From assembly GCF_000685275.1 (NCBI RefSeq), contig NZ_ARYK01000004.1, positions 1 through 64,000 on the forward strand: a stretch of 64,000 bases of DNA, written 5' to 3'. Positions 27,707 through 36,846 of this stretch are shown one piece after another. Every line of letters starts with the position of its first letter. Position 1 is the first letter of the stretch. A program made the position numbers and the translations under genes. The stretch comes from Hyphomonas johnsonii MHS-2 (GTDB taxonomy: Bacteria > Pseudomonadota > Alphaproteobacteria > Caulobacterales > Hyphomonadaceae). The notes under the pieces are model-generated. The model saw only the letters and a program-made list of their open reading frames with translations, was not told the DNA's origin and did no database searches.

Positions 27707-28603
27707 ATGACCGACCCTGTTACCCAAGCCCGGTTTACCGCGCGGACCCTGTCCGAGGCGCTGCCCTATATCCAGCGTTATGCCGGCCAGACCATCGTGG
27801 TGAAATATGGCGGCCATGCCATGGTCGACCCGGCGCTCGCGGCAGGGTTCGCACGCGATGTCGTGTTGCTGAAGGCGCTCGGCATCCATCCGGTGATCGT
27901 GCATGGCGGTGGGCCGCAGATTGGCAGCCTGCTCGACCGGCTGGGGATTCACTCGGAATTCAAGGACGGGCTGCGCGTGACCGATGAGGCGACGATGGAA
28001 GTCGTCGAGATGGTGCTGTCGGGCCCGATCAACAAAACCATCGTGCGGGCGATCAACCAGGCCGGCGGCAAGGCGGTTGGCCTGTCAGGCTCGGACGGCA
28101 ACCTGATCCGCGCCGAAAAGGCGACCCGGACCGCAAAAGACCCTGACAGCCATATCGAGCAGGTGCTCGATCTCGGCTTTGTCGGCGAGCCGAGCGCGAT
28201 CGACACGACCGTGCTCGACGCCATGCTGCGCGCCGATGCGCAGCTGATTCCGGTTGTCGCGCCGGTCGGTGTCGGCCGCGACGGCGCGCGCTACAATATC
28301 AATGCGGACACGGCAGCCGGGGCGCTGGCGGCGGCGCTCGGCGCCAGCCGGCTGCTGCTGCTGACCGACGTCGCAGGCGTGCTCGACAAGGCCAGGAACC
28401 TGATCCGCGAGATCCCCGTTGCCGCCATACCCGGCATGATCGCCGACGGCACAGCTGCAGGTGGTATGATTCCCAAGCTTGAAACTGCGGCGCATTCCGT
28501 AAATCATGGCGTTGGGGCGGCTGTGATACTGGATGGGCGTGCGCCGCATGCCCTCCTCATGGAGTTATTCACAGAACATGGCGCAGGTACGCTCGTTTCT
28601 TAA
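27707..28603 (+). CDS. argB: acetylglutamate kinase
   Basis: Phosphorylates N-acetylglutamate, the second step of arginine synthesis. The 298 residues match the Arg-sensitive, hexameric type in length. Motifs: VVKYGGHAM (phosphate-binding Lys), [23 protein letters not shown] and the final [10 protein letters not shown]. The end overlaps the start of the DUF1036 gene by 26 bases. It is the first gene of argB-DUF1036-HAD-dapD. Confidence 0.97.
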   Translation: MTDPVTQARFTARTLSEALPYIQRYAGQTIVVKYGGHAMVDPALAAGFARDVVLLKALGIHPVIVHGGGPQIGSLLDRLGIHSEFKDGLRVTDEATMEVVEMVLSGPINKTIVRAINQAGGKAVGLSGSDGNLIRAEKATRTAKDPDSHIEQVLDLGFVGEPSAIDTTVLDAMLRADAQLIPVVAPVGVGRDGARYNINADTAAGALAAALGASRLLLLTDVAGVLDKARNLIREIPVAAIPGMIADGTAAGGMIPKLETAAHSVNHGVGAAVILDGRAPHALLMELFTEHGAGTLVS

Positions 28604-29615
28604 GTTTCTCGGCGTGATCGGCGCCTTCATGGCGTTTGGCAGCGCTGCCCACGCGCAGGACAATGCGGACGGCTGGTCGCTGTGCAACCGCACCAGTTAT
28701 GTCATCGAGGCCGCCATCGGGCGGCCGCAGGGCGCAGGGATCACCGTCGAAGGCTGGACCAAGCTGCAGCCGGGAACCTGCAAGCTGGCCCTGCCGGGGC
28801 CGCTCGAGCCGAAATTCCATTTCGTCTATGCCCGCACATCGACGGCCCACAGGGGCGGCGTGCGCGAATGGGGCGGCGAAACCGAGCTGTGTGTTGACCC
28901 GACCGGCAGCTTCTCGCTCGAAAACCCGCCCGAATGTGCCGCCATGGGGCTTGAGGCGCGCGGCTTCCGCGCCGTCGAGATCACGCGGCGCACCCGCTGG
29001 ACGACACCGTTCACCGAAATCGAGAACTTTGATGCCGGCAAGGCCCGCGCGGCCGGCATCCAGCGCCTGCTGGAAGAGGCGGGCGTCGTATCCGGCGTGA
29101 TCGATGGCAATATCGGCCACAAGACGCGCGCGGCGATCGCGGAATTTCTCAAGCAGAACGGCCTGCCGTCGACGACCTCGGAATCCGACCTGATCGATTT
29201 TCTCGAGCAGGTCGCCAAGGAACGTGGCCGGTCGATGGGCTTTACCGTGTGCAATCGTACCAAGAACCGGGTCTGGAGCGCGATTGCGCGGCGCGGGACG
29301 GAGGGCTGGGAAAGCCGCGGCTGGTGGATGCTGGAGGCCGGCGGATGCTCGCGCGTGATCGACCGGGCGCTGAGCGGGACCGACTATTTCGTCTATGGCG
29401 AGATGGAGGATGGCGACAAGGTGCGCACCCTGGCCAAGGCGTCGGACGGGTTCTGTGTCGGTCACTCGAAATTCGCGATTGTCGGACGCGATGATTGCGA
29501 GGCCTCGGCCTATCGCACGGCCCTGTTCGCCGCGACGCCGCCACCGGTCGACCGCAAGCTGGTCTTCGAATTCTTCGAGCGTGATTTTGCCAAGGCCGGC
29601 GCAAATGAACGATAG
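28578..29615 (+). CDS. exported protein with two DUF1036 domains flanking a peptidoglycan-binding-like domain
   Basis: A 345-residue protein with a signal peptide ending at AAHAQ. Residues about 30-155 form one DUF1036 domain ([16 protein letters not shown] and [10 protein letters not shown]), and about 235-345 form a second copy ([16 protein letters not shown] and [11 protein letters not shown]). Between them lies a peptidoglycan-binding-like helical unit ([30 protein letters not shown]). Function is unknown; a periplasmic or envelope role fits. The longer frame from 28533 is less likely because it lacks the signal at its start. The stop overlaps the HAD gene. Confidence 0.88.
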   Translation: MAQVRSFLKFLGVIGAFMAFGSAAHAQDNADGWSLCNRTSYVIEAAIGRPQGAGITVEGWTKLQPGTCKLALPGPLEPKFHFVYARTSTAHRGGVREWGGETELCVDPTGSFSLENPPECAAMGLEARGFRAVEITRRTRWTTPFTEIENFDAGKARAAGIQRLLEEAGVVSGVIDGNIGHKTRAAIAEFLKQNGLPSTTSESDLIDFLEQVAKERGRSMGFTVCNRTKNRVWSAIARRGTEGWESRGWWMLEAGGCSRVIDRALSGTDYFVYGEMEDGDKVRTLAKASDGFCVGHSKFAIVGRDDCEASAYRTALFAATPPPVDRKLVFEFFERDFAKAGANER

Positions 29616-30348
29616 GCATGCGGGCGTCCACCTGGCGCCGTTCGGTAGCTTCGGCCACGTCCGCGACTGGGTGTTCGACCTGGATAACACCCTCTATCCG
29701 GCCGAGTGCGACCTGTTTGCCGAGATCGACACGCGGATGACCGATTTCGTCTCGCGCCTGCTCGACCTGCCGCCGGACGAGGCACGCAAGGTCCAGAAAC
29801 AATACTATGCGGCCTATGGAACAACGCTGTCGGGCCTGATGGAGGTCCATAAACTGGACCCTCAAAAGTTCCTGAGCTACGTCCACGATATAGACCTGTC
29901 TCCCCTGCCCGACCTCCCTGCCCTGCGGTCCGCGCTGGAAAAGCTGCCGGGCCGGAAATTCGTCTATACCAACGGTTCCCGCGGGCATGCCGAGCGTGTC
30001 ACCGAGAAAATGGGCCTCGCGCATGTCTTCAATGGCAGTTTCGGCATCGAGGACGCGGCCTATACGCCAAAGCCCAGGCCGGCCTCCTATGCCGCGTTCA
30101 ATACGATGCACGGGGTCGACCCGCATGGTGCGATCTTTTTCGAGGATCTCGCCCGCAATCTTGCCCCGGCCAAGGATATCGGCTTCACGACCGTTCTGGT
30201 GCATTCGGAAAAGGACTGGAGCCATGAGCCGGTCGAGGCGCGCCCGGCAAACCTGCAGGACCTGCTGGGGGATGACGGGCCCGATCACATCGACTATGTG
30301 ACGGGCGACCTCGCTGCCTTTCTCGAAGCGGCGCTCAAGACCCTCTAG
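29605..30348 (+). CDS. HAD-family hydrolase, pyrimidine 5'-nucleotidase type
   Basis: A 247-residue HAD phosphatase. The nucleophile motif is [10 protein letters not shown] (both Asp), motif II is FVYTNGS, the Lys is in TPKPRP, and motif IV is FFEDLARNL. This pattern belongs to the SDT1/YjjG-like pyrimidine 5'-nucleotidases, which occur next to dapD in many alphaproteobacteria. It starts 11 bases inside the DUF1036 gene and is followed by dapD after 26 bases. Confidence 0.92.
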   Translation: MNDRHAGVHLAPFGSFGHVRDWVFDLDNTLYPAECDLFAEIDTRMTDFVSRLLDLPPDEARKVQKQYYAAYGTTLSGLMEVHKLDPQKFLSYVHDIDLSPLPDLPALRSALEKLPGRKFVYTNGSRGHAERVTEKMGLAHVFNGSFGIEDAAYTPKPRPASYAAFNTMHGVDPHGAIFFEDLARNLAPAKDIGFTTVLVHSEKDWSHEPVEARPANLQDLLGDDGPDHIDYVTGDLAAFLEAALKTL

Positions 30349-30374
30349 CCTTATTCCGACCGGAGACTTCCCGA

Positions 30375-31202
30375 ATGACCCATGCCCTCGCCGACGTGAT
30401 CGACCACGCCTGGGAGCGCCGCGACACGCTCTCGACCGACTCGGTCGGTGAAGTGCGCGAAGTTGTCGATGCCGCACTCGACCTGCTTGACCGGGGCGAA
30501 GCGCGCGTCGCCAGCAAGGAAGCCGATGGCAGCTGGACCGTGCACCAGTGGCTGAAGAAGGCCGTGCTCCTGTCGTTCCGCCTGAACGCCAATGGCATGA
30601 TTGCCGGCGTGCCGGGGGGCGGTGCCTGGTGGGACAAGGTGCCCTCGAAATTCGAAGGCTGGGGCGAGGCAGAATTCCGCGAAGCCGGTTTCCGCGCCGT
30701 GCCGCCCTGCGCGGTGCGCCGGGGCGCCTTCATCGCGAAGAATGCCGTGCTGATGCCGTCCTATGTGAATATCGGTGCCTATGTCGGCGAAGGCACGATG
30801 ATCGACACGTGGGCCTCTGTCGGCTCGTGCGCGCAGGTTGGCGCGAATTGCCACATCTCGGCCGGTACCGGCATTGGCGGCGTTCTGGAGCCGTTGCAGG
30901 CCAACCCGACGATCATCGAGGACAATTGCTTTATCGGTGCGCGCTCGGAAGTGGTCGAGGGCGTGATCGTCGGCGAGGGCTCGGTGATTGCCATGGGCGT
31001 GTTCATTACCGCGTCCTCCAAGATCGTGAACCGCCAGACCGGCGAGATCACGTATGGCAGGGTGCCGCCCTATTCCGTTGTCGTGCCGGGCACGCTGCCG
31101 GACAAGAATGGCGGGCCGAGCCTGGCCTGCGCCGTGATCGTGAAGACGGTGGACGCCCAGACGCGCGCGAAGACCGCGGTCAACGACCTGTTGCGCGATT
31201 AG
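30375..31202 (+). CDS. dapD: 2,3,4,5-tetrahydropyridine-2,6-dicarboxylate N-succinyltransferase
   Basis: Transfers succinyl from succinyl-CoA to tetrahydrodipicolinate in the succinylase branch of lysine and diaminopimelate synthesis. The 275 residues match the family. Landmarks are the N-terminal helical domain, [18 protein letters not shown], the left-handed beta-helix of hexapeptide repeats ([23 protein letters not shown]) and GAHISAGTG-type turns (here [11 protein letters not shown]). GGAGAC precedes the start. The usual next gene dapE is missing; a receiver gene converges, overlapping by four bases. A second copy of this gene's last codons lies downstream. Confidence 0.97.
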   Translation: MTHALADVIDHAWERRDTLSTDSVGEVREVVDAALDLLDRGEARVASKEADGSWTVHQWLKKAVLLSFRLNANGMIAGVPGGGAWWDKVPSKFEGWGEAEFREAGFRAVPPCAVRRGAFIAKNAVLMPSYVNIGAYVGEGTMIDTWASVGSCAQVGANCHISAGTGIGGVLEPLQANPTIIEDNCFIGARSEVVEGVIVGEGSVIAMGVFITASSKIVNRQTGEITYGRVPPYSVVVPGTLPDKNGGPSLACAVIVKTVDAQTRAKTAVNDLLRD

Positions 31203-31588
31203 GCTGGCGCGACGCCGGACTGCGGGCTTCGGGCCGCGAGCAATTGCTTCAGGGCCAGTTTCAGCTGGTGGGGCAGGGTCGGCTTGCGGCAGATCGGGGC
31301 GGATTCATACCTGGCGCGCAGCAGGTCCTCGGCGGCATGGCCGGTGTTGAACAGGAACGGTATGCCCCGCGCCGCCAGCATGTCGGCCACCGGGAAAACG
31401 AGCTGGCCGCCAACATCCACGTCCAGGATCGCCGCATCGGCGTCGATCGATTCGGCAAGTTTCAGCGCCGCCTGAACGGTGTGTGCGGACGCGATGGCCT
31501 CGCCGCCCATTTCGGCAACCATGTCCTCAAGATCCATCGCGATCAGGATTTCGTCTTCGACGATCAGGATTTGAGGTACATCGCTCAT
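31199..31588 (-). CDS. single-domain response regulator (receiver only)
   Basis: A 129-residue CheY-like receiver without an output domain. It has the acidic pocket VEDE near residue 11, the phospho-acceptor Asp in AAILDVDV near residue 56, the switch Thr in FNTGH and the Lys in CRKP. Proteins like this act by protein binding or as phospho-sinks. It sits between dapD and a remnant copy of the dapD tail, so it may have arrived in one event. No kinase is adjacent. Confidence 0.9.
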   Translation of the reverse strand: MSDVPQILIVEDEILIAMDLEDMVAEMGGEAIASAHTVQAALKLAESIDADAAILDVDVGGQLVFPVADMLAARGIPFLFNTGHAAEDLLRARYESAPICRKPTLPHQLKLALKQLLAARSPQSGVAPA

Positions 31589-31664
31589 GGTTTGCTAATG
31601 GTCCGCTGGCCGGTTCGTTCCCGGATTCTGGCAGCTCACCGTTAACATGCCGTCACGCTGCGCC

Positions 31665-31718
31665 ACCGTTCCGGCGACGCGCTCGAAAACCGGCGTGAAT
31701 GAATTGCTGCGGGATTAG
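31665..31718 (+). pseudogene. dapD: remnant of a second dapD 3' end
   Basis: In one frame this stretch reads TVPATRSKTGVNELLRD followed by TAG, closely matching the end of the intact dapD ([18 protein letters not shown], stop) with one codon lost. In the final 44 bases, 34 are identical to the end of dapD, including GATTAGGC. The differences include many silent codon changes, so it is a diverged homologue rather than a recent copy. No start or upstream dapD sequence remains. Confidence 0.7.
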
Positions 31719-31836
31719 GCGTCAAGCCCGTAGGGCGGGTTGAGGCGGCGCTGGAATCGTCGGAAAGTTCTGACCGATCTCCCACAAAAACTCTGGTTGT
31801 CTTACCTGAGCGCCTGAAGTCTCCGGATGCGGGTTC

Positions 31837-32829
31837 TCAGCGCCCGCAATATTTAGTGACGCCAAGGGAGCACGCCTTTGCGTAATAGGTTTCTCCCAAG
31901 GGTGTGTTCTGAGGAACGCCCCTGCCTTTTTCATACATAACACCGGCATTGTAACAGCCCGGTGCGTAGCCTGCGCGACAGCCCTTATCGTACAGCGAAA
32001 TTGCGCGGTCTCTGTCAACGGCAACGCCAAGGCCGTAATTGTAATTGTTGGCTAGGCTTGTGCAGGCTTCACCATTGTTCGCGTTGCATGCCTTCAAGAT
32101 ATACGGTTGTGCTTTAGCTTTGTCGTCATAATGCTGGCCATAGATTTTCCCGAGCTTCGCGCAGCTATCCATTTGTCCGTTGGAACATCGTTTCTCATGT
32201 TCCTTCGTGACGAGACCGCCTTCAAGGTCAGCACAAGCCTCCTTGTCACCGCCAGCGCAGCCAATTTCGCTCAGCGCATATGCTTTTTTGAAACTCTTTG
32301 TAACATGTTCTCCCACCTTGTACTCGGCAGCGACATAGCTGCATGTCGTGTGATCGCCTAGATTGCATGCCTTTTCGTACAACATGATACTGCGATAAAT
32401 GCTTTTCCCCACTCCGTTGCCTTTACTTGTAGCGTAACCCATCTCAGTGCAGGAGCGTGCATCATCAAGGTCGCACCCTTTTTGGTAGTAGCTCACCGTT
32501 TCAGCAATACTTTGGGACGGAATATCTCCCAGCTCCATCCCTGTCCCTGCGAGGAAGCAGGATTCACCGTCTTGCAATTCGCACCCCTTTTTTAAGGCGA
32601 CCAGCGCACTGATCGGGCTCTTGTTGATTACGTAACTCTGTTCGCCGATCGTTATCTTGCCCAATAGGGATGCACGGCCGAGTTCGCGGCACCCCCAGAC
32701 GTCTCCGTCAAGGCACTTGCTTTTCAATATGCTGCTGATGGCTTTTCCATCGAGGGGCTCTTGTGCGTGTGCAGGGGTCGCAGCGATAACAAAAAGAGCC
32801 AATGCCCAACCGAAAAATCTGGTTAGCAA
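31837..32829 (-). CDS. secreted Sel1-repeat protein, cysteine-rich
   Basis: A 330-residue exported protein with a signal peptide ending at PAHAQ. It is built of Sel1-like helix pairs; each repeat carries paired Cys residues as in Helicobacter Hcp proteins (for example YQKGCDLDDARSCTEMGYA and YEKACNLGDHTTCSYVA). Such solenoids bind proteins or peptidoglycan pieces; no enzyme activity is expected. TTG 32829 has a perfect GGAGG seven bases upstream; ATG 32853 has only a weak site. The gene is clearly AT-richer than its neighbours, suggesting transfer. Confidence 0.82.
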   Translation of the reverse strand: MLTRFFGWALALFVIAATPAHAQEPLDGKAISSILKSKCLDGDVWGCRELGRASLLGKITIGEQSYVINKSPISALVALKKGCELQDGESCFLAGTGMELGDIPSQSIAETVSYYQKGCDLDDARSCTEMGYATSKGNGVGKSIYRSIMLYEKACNLGDHTTCSYVAAEYKVGEHVTKSFKKAYALSEIGCAGGDKEACADLEGGLVTKEHEKRCSNGQMDSCAKLGKIYGQHYDDKAKAQPYILKACNANNGEACTSLANNYNYGLGVAVDRDRAISLYDKGCRAGYAPGCYNAGVMYEKGRGVPQNTPLGETYYAKACSLGVTKYCGR

Positions 32830-32962
32830 AATACGTCCTCCGATTGGATGCACTCAAGCGATAACATCAGGGGGCACCACAGGACAACCATTACCAAAAG
32901 AAGGCCAGTCAGTATCACCCAGTCAGGTTTGGCAGGATGCTTGTTGAGTCGGGTAGGTAGCC

Positions 32963-34063
32963 CTAATCGAACACCACCACCTGCCGGGCCACGGTGCCCT
33001 TGTTGTCCTTCAGGTTTTGCAGCGCGCCGGTGATGCCGTCGAGGCCGATCCTGTCGGAAATCAGGTCGTCGAGGTGCAGCTTGCCCTGCCTGTAGAGCGT
33101 GATGAGGCGCGGGAAATCGACGCGGAACCGGTTCGATCCCATCACCGCGCCCTGCAGGCGCTTTTCGGTGACCAGCAATTCGATGCCCGGAATCTCGATG
33201 TTCACGCCCGGCGAGATCATGCCGACCACGGTGGCCACGCCGCGCGGGCGCAGCATGTGATAGGCCTGCTCGGCTGTCTGCTTGAGGCCGACGCATTCGA
33301 AGGAATAGTGCACGCCGCCCTGGGTCATTTCCTTGACGGCCTCGACCGCGTTGACCTTGCCGGGATTGACCACGTCAGTCGCGCCGAAACGGACGGCAAG
33401 CTGCAGCTTCTCGTCGGACAGGTCGACCGCGATGATACGGCTCGCCCCGGCGATCGCCGCGCCATTGATCGCTGCCAGGCCGACGCCGCCGCAGCCGACC
33501 ACGGCGACGGTCGAACCGGGCTCGACCTGGGCCGCATGGAACACCGAACCGACGCCGGTGATGACACCGCAACCGATCAGGCAGGCGCGGTCCATCGGCA
33601 TGTCCTTGTCGATCACGCAGAGGGCGTTCTCGTGCACGAGGATCTGTTCGGCGAAGGAGGAGAGGTTGAGGAACTGGCCGACCTTCTCCTTGCCGATCGA
33701 CAGGCGCGGCGCCTCGTCGGGCTTGCGCTTGAACTGCTCGCCATTGACCGTGTGGCAAACCGACATGTGCCCGGTCACGCAATACTCGCAGGTGCCGCAG
33801 AATGGCGACAGGATGGAGATGACATGGTCGCCGGGTTTCACCGCCGACACCATGGAGCCGACCTGTTCGACGATGCCGGCGCTCTCGTGGCCGAGAATGA
33901 CCGGCAGCTCGGACGGGAAGTTGCCGTCCCAGAAGTGCACGTCGGAATGACAGACGCCGACGGCCTTGAGGCGGACCAGCACTTCGCGCGGGCCGGGCTT
34001 GGATATCGTAACGTCTTCGATGGAAAGCGGCGCATTGGGCGCACGCATGACTGCGGCTTTCAT
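32963..34063 (-). CDS. Zn-dependent alcohol dehydrogenase
   Basis: A 366-residue medium-chain dehydrogenase. The catalytic Zn ligands appear in GVCHSDVHFW and GHESAGIVEQVG, the structural Zn lobe in CGTCEYCVTGHMSVC, and the NAD-binding site in VAVVGCGGVGLAAINGA. The class III-like LIGCGVITGVGSV segment precedes the Rossmann fold. It probably oxidises a primary or aryl alcohol, or acts on formaldehyde-type adducts; the substrate is unknown. GGAGG precedes ATG 34063. It stands alone on the minus strand. Confidence 0.92.
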   Translation of the reverse strand: MKAAVMRAPNAPLSIEDVTISKPGPREVLVRLKAVGVCHSDVHFWDGNFPSELPVILGHESAGIVEQVGSMVSAVKPGDHVISILSPFCGTCEYCVTGHMSVCHTVNGEQFKRKPDEAPRLSIGKEKVGQFLNLSSFAEQILVHENALCVIDKDMPMDRACLIGCGVITGVGSVFHAAQVEPGSTVAVVGCGGVGLAAINGAAIAGASRIIAVDLSDEKLQLAVRFGATDVVNPGKVNAVEAVKEMTQGGVHYSFECVGLKQTAEQAYHMLRPRGVATVVGMISPGVNIEIPGIELLVTEKRLQGAVMGSNRFRVDFPRLITLYRQGKLHLDDLISDRIGLDGITGALQNLKDNKGTVARQVVVFD

Positions 34064-34172
34064 GGGTGTTTCCTCCAGCTGGCCGGACGCTCGTTCATCG
34101 GCGGACCGGTCTCAGCCCCCACCATTGCGCAGAGGCCGGCCCTTGAACAGCCCGGCCGCAACGTAAGCTCCC

Positions 34173-35759
34173 TCACTCCGCAGCGACGAGGCCACTGGCG
34201 CGGCCCATGACATGGAAGATCTCGTTCTGCTCCATGACGCCGGAGACAAGGTCCGATCCGGGGCCGGTGGCAAAGATGGCAACATCATCTCCGCCATGGG
34301 TTTCCGAATGCGTCGGCACGAGCGAGGGCTGGAGGAAATCCTTGTCGGTGGTGTCGACATCCGACAGGTCCTTGCGTGTGCAGTTCGGTTCGCCGTCTTC
34401 GAGATGGCATCCGGTCTGACCATTGGCATAGGACAGTGTCGTGTAAGGCTTGCCGTCGGTGCCCTTCATTTCGCCGTCTTCGATGCCGGTATTCACCTTG
34501 CCGAGGATCGGGTTGCCGCGCATCGGATAACCGGAAATCGTCATCGTGTGGGCATGATCGGCTGTAACGATGATCAGCGTGTCGTCATTGCTGGTCATGT
34601 CCAGCGCCGCCTTGATGGCCTGGTCGAATGTGTCAGTCTCGTCGAGGGCGCGGGCGGCGTTGACGTCGTGGTGGGCATGGTCGATCCGGCCGCCTTCGAC
34701 CATCAGGACGAAGCCGTCAGGGTCCTGCGACAGTCGCGTGATGGCGGCCCGGGTCAGGGCGACGAGCGATGGTTCGCCTGCGACGTCTCTGGCGCGATCC
34801 AATTCAAACTGCATGTGCGAGGGCTCGAACAGGCCAAGCACTTTCACATCCGATGCGAAATCGGTGGCGTCAAAGCCAGCCTGATCCGTAATGTAGGTGT
34901 GGTCCGGGCCCTTGGCGACCCATTCAGCGGTCAGGTCGCGGCCATCCGTGCGGTTGCCGGTGCGGCTTTCATCTTCCGGGTCGGCCTCGTCGGCCGTCAG
35001 GAATTTCTCGCGCCCCCCGGCCATCGCCACTTCAAATCCATCACCTTCAGACCATTCGACCAGCTGGCGGGCGATATCCTGGCAGTCACCGGTATCACCG
35101 CCCTTGAGATCGGAATCCGCTTCCCAGTAACGGCTTGGCGAATGCGAATAGGTTGCCGCAGGCGTCGCGTGGGTCAGCCGGGCCGTCGAGACGAGGCCCG
35201 TGGCGAGGCCTTCCCGCTCGGCCAGCACGAAAATCGACTCCGCCTCATTGCCCTGGACGCTGGCGCAGTTGCCGAAATGCGCCCCCTTGAGCACGCCCAG
35301 CGTCCGTGAGTTGACCTTGGCACCTGTCACCATGGCAACGGCCGTCGATGCAGAATCGGAGACCTGGAAATCATTGCTGTAGGTTTTCGACAGTGCCACG
35401 TGCGGCAGTGTATCCATGGTCAGGCTGTAGGATTCGCCGTCGAGGCCGCGCTTCTGGCCGGCATAGATGCGCGCCGCCGTGACGGTTGGTATGCTCATGC
35501 CGTCACCGACAAACAGGATCACGTTCTTCGCAGGTTTTACGCCGCGCTCGTCGATACGCGCCTGTACGGCGGCGGCAGCCGAGTCATAGGAGGCATCGCC
35601 CGCCTGGCTGGGCACCTGTCCGAGGCGAAGCGGTGCCGGCACGGCTGCGCTGGTACCTGCAACCTCCGGTGTGGCGGGCGCCGCAGGGGCGGGTGCTATC
35701 GTGCAGGCGGTGGTGGCAAGGGCGAGGCCCGTCATGAGGGCGGCGATGGCAGTACGCAT
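34173..35759 (-). CDS. alkaline phosphatase, lipoprotein
   Basis: A 528-residue PhoA-superfamily phosphomonoesterase. The signal peptide ends in a lipobox-like ATTAC, so it is probably membrane-anchored by lipid. Metal and catalytic motifs are FVGDGMSIPTV, the nucleophile Ser in VSDSASTA, GGRIDHAHHD and TADHAHTM. It would release phosphate from organic esters in the periplasm or at the surface. It is an isolated gene, divergent from nothing nearby. Confidence 0.93.
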   Translation of the reverse strand: MRTAIAALMTGLALATTACTIAPAPAAPATPEVAGTSAAVPAPLRLGQVPSQAGDASYDSAAAAVQARIDERGVKPAKNVILFVGDGMSIPTVTAARIYAGQKRGLDGESYSLTMDTLPHVALSKTYSNDFQVSDSASTAVAMVTGAKVNSRTLGVLKGAHFGNCASVQGNEAESIFVLAEREGLATGLVSTARLTHATPAATYSHSPSRYWEADSDLKGGDTGDCQDIARQLVEWSEGDGFEVAMAGGREKFLTADEADPEDESRTGNRTDGRDLTAEWVAKGPDHTYITDQAGFDATDFASDVKVLGLFEPSHMQFELDRARDVAGEPSLVALTRAAITRLSQDPDGFVLMVEGGRIDHAHHDVNAARALDETDTFDQAIKAALDMTSNDDTLIIVTADHAHTMTISGYPMRGNPILGKVNTGIEDGEMKGTDGKPYTTLSYANGQTGCHLEDGEPNCTRKDLSDVDTTDKDFLQPSLVPTHSETHGGDDVAIFATGPGSDLVSGVMEQNEIFHVMGRASGLVAAE

Positions 35760-35873
35760 GGAGGAGGTTCCCGGTCGATTCGATGAAAGGCCTTGATAGC
35801 CCCGTTTTGTGGCAGTTTCGATTCAGGCGGTCACATTTCGCGCGATCCGCGCCAGAAGGAGCGAGCGCGGGCC

Positions 35874-36719
35874 TTATTCAAACCCCGTCATGGCGCGAAT
35901 GTCGGCTGGAGTCTTGCCGTCCGCACGCCAGGCGAGAAGCCCCTTGTCGCCGGCCCGTTTGGACAGTTTCTTGCCGTCCGGCCCGACCAGCAGCGGGTGG
36001 AAGCGGTAGACCGGCACGGGCCAGTCCATCAGGGCCTGCAGCAGGACATGCACGCTGGTCATGGTGCGAATGTCTTCGCCGCGGGTGACATGGGTCACAC
36101 CCTGCAGCGCATCGTCGTGGCAGCAGGCCAGGTGGTAGCTCGCCGGCGTGTCCTTGCGGGCCAGCACGACATCGCCGAACGGTTTCGGGTCGGCCCGGAC
36201 CTGTCGCGGCCCGGCAGGCGTCAGCTCGGTATAAGCGAGGGTTCCGTACCGGGCGCCGAGTTCGGCGCGGGCGGCGCTGAGCGACAGGCGCCAGGCAAAG
36301 GCATGGCCCCGCGCCAGCCGGGACGCCTCCACGGCCGGTGCCAGCGGCTTGCCGGTCAATCCCGCCTCGTCCGGATCGGCGCCAGCCGGCAGTGCGGCGG
36401 CGATCTCGCGCCGTGTCTTGAAGCAGCGATAGATCAGGCCCCGTTGCCTCAGGGCCTCCAGATCGGCGGCATATTCATCGAAATGCTGCGACTGGCGCCG
36501 GACCGGCCCGGACCAGTCGAGGCCGAGCCATTTGAGGTCTGCGAGGATCGACGCCTCGTATTGCGGCCGGCAGCGGGTCTGGTCGATATCCTCGAGGCGC
36601 AGCAGGACCGCGCCACCGGCGCGCGCAGCATCGCGCCAGACATGGAAGGCCGACAGTGCGTGCCCAAGGTGCAGATGACCGGTCGGAGACGGCGCAAACC
36701 GGGTGATAAATTGCTCCAT
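35874..36719 (-). CDS. gluQ: tRNA glutamyl-Q(34) synthetase
   Basis: A 281-residue paralogue of the glutamyl-tRNA synthetase catalytic domain. It attaches Glu to queuosine-34 of tRNA-Asp and lacks the anticodon-binding domain. The HIGH-like motif is in TRFAPSPTGHLHLGHA and the KMSKS-like motif is KKLSKRAG. The Cys zinc site after LIYRCF is reduced compared with the E. coli enzyme. ATG 36719 is preferred, with GGAGG about ten bases upstream. It is divergent from the unknown membrane protein at 36847. Confidence 0.93.
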   Translation of the reverse strand: MEQFITRFAPSPTGHLHLGHALSAFHVWRDAARAGGAVLLRLEDIDQTRCRPQYEASILADLKWLGLDWSGPVRRQSQHFDEYAADLEALRQRGLIYRCFKTRREIAAALPAGADPDEAGLTGKPLAPAVEASRLARGHAFAWRLSLSAARAELGARYGTLAYTELTPAGPRQVRADPKPFGDVVLARKDTPASYHLACCHDDALQGVTHVTRGEDIRTMTSVHVLLQALMDWPVPVYRFHPLLVGPDGKKLSKRAGDKGLLAWRADGKTPADIRAMTGFE

Positions 36720-36846
36720 ACCTGCCTGTCCTCCCCCTGTTGCCGGCATGCCATCCTCGGGCGGGATGCCCCGTGCAAACAGTTATTGCCTGTTGCAAGC
36801 GCGCTGCAAGGCTCGTATCGGCATGACGGGAACAAGGTCGAATACC

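Noticed and set aside
36727-36780. Weak hairpin between gluQ and the unknown membrane protein
   Set aside because: Arms are short and imperfect (GGCAT and ATGCC with long loop); the genes are divergent, so a terminator is not expected.
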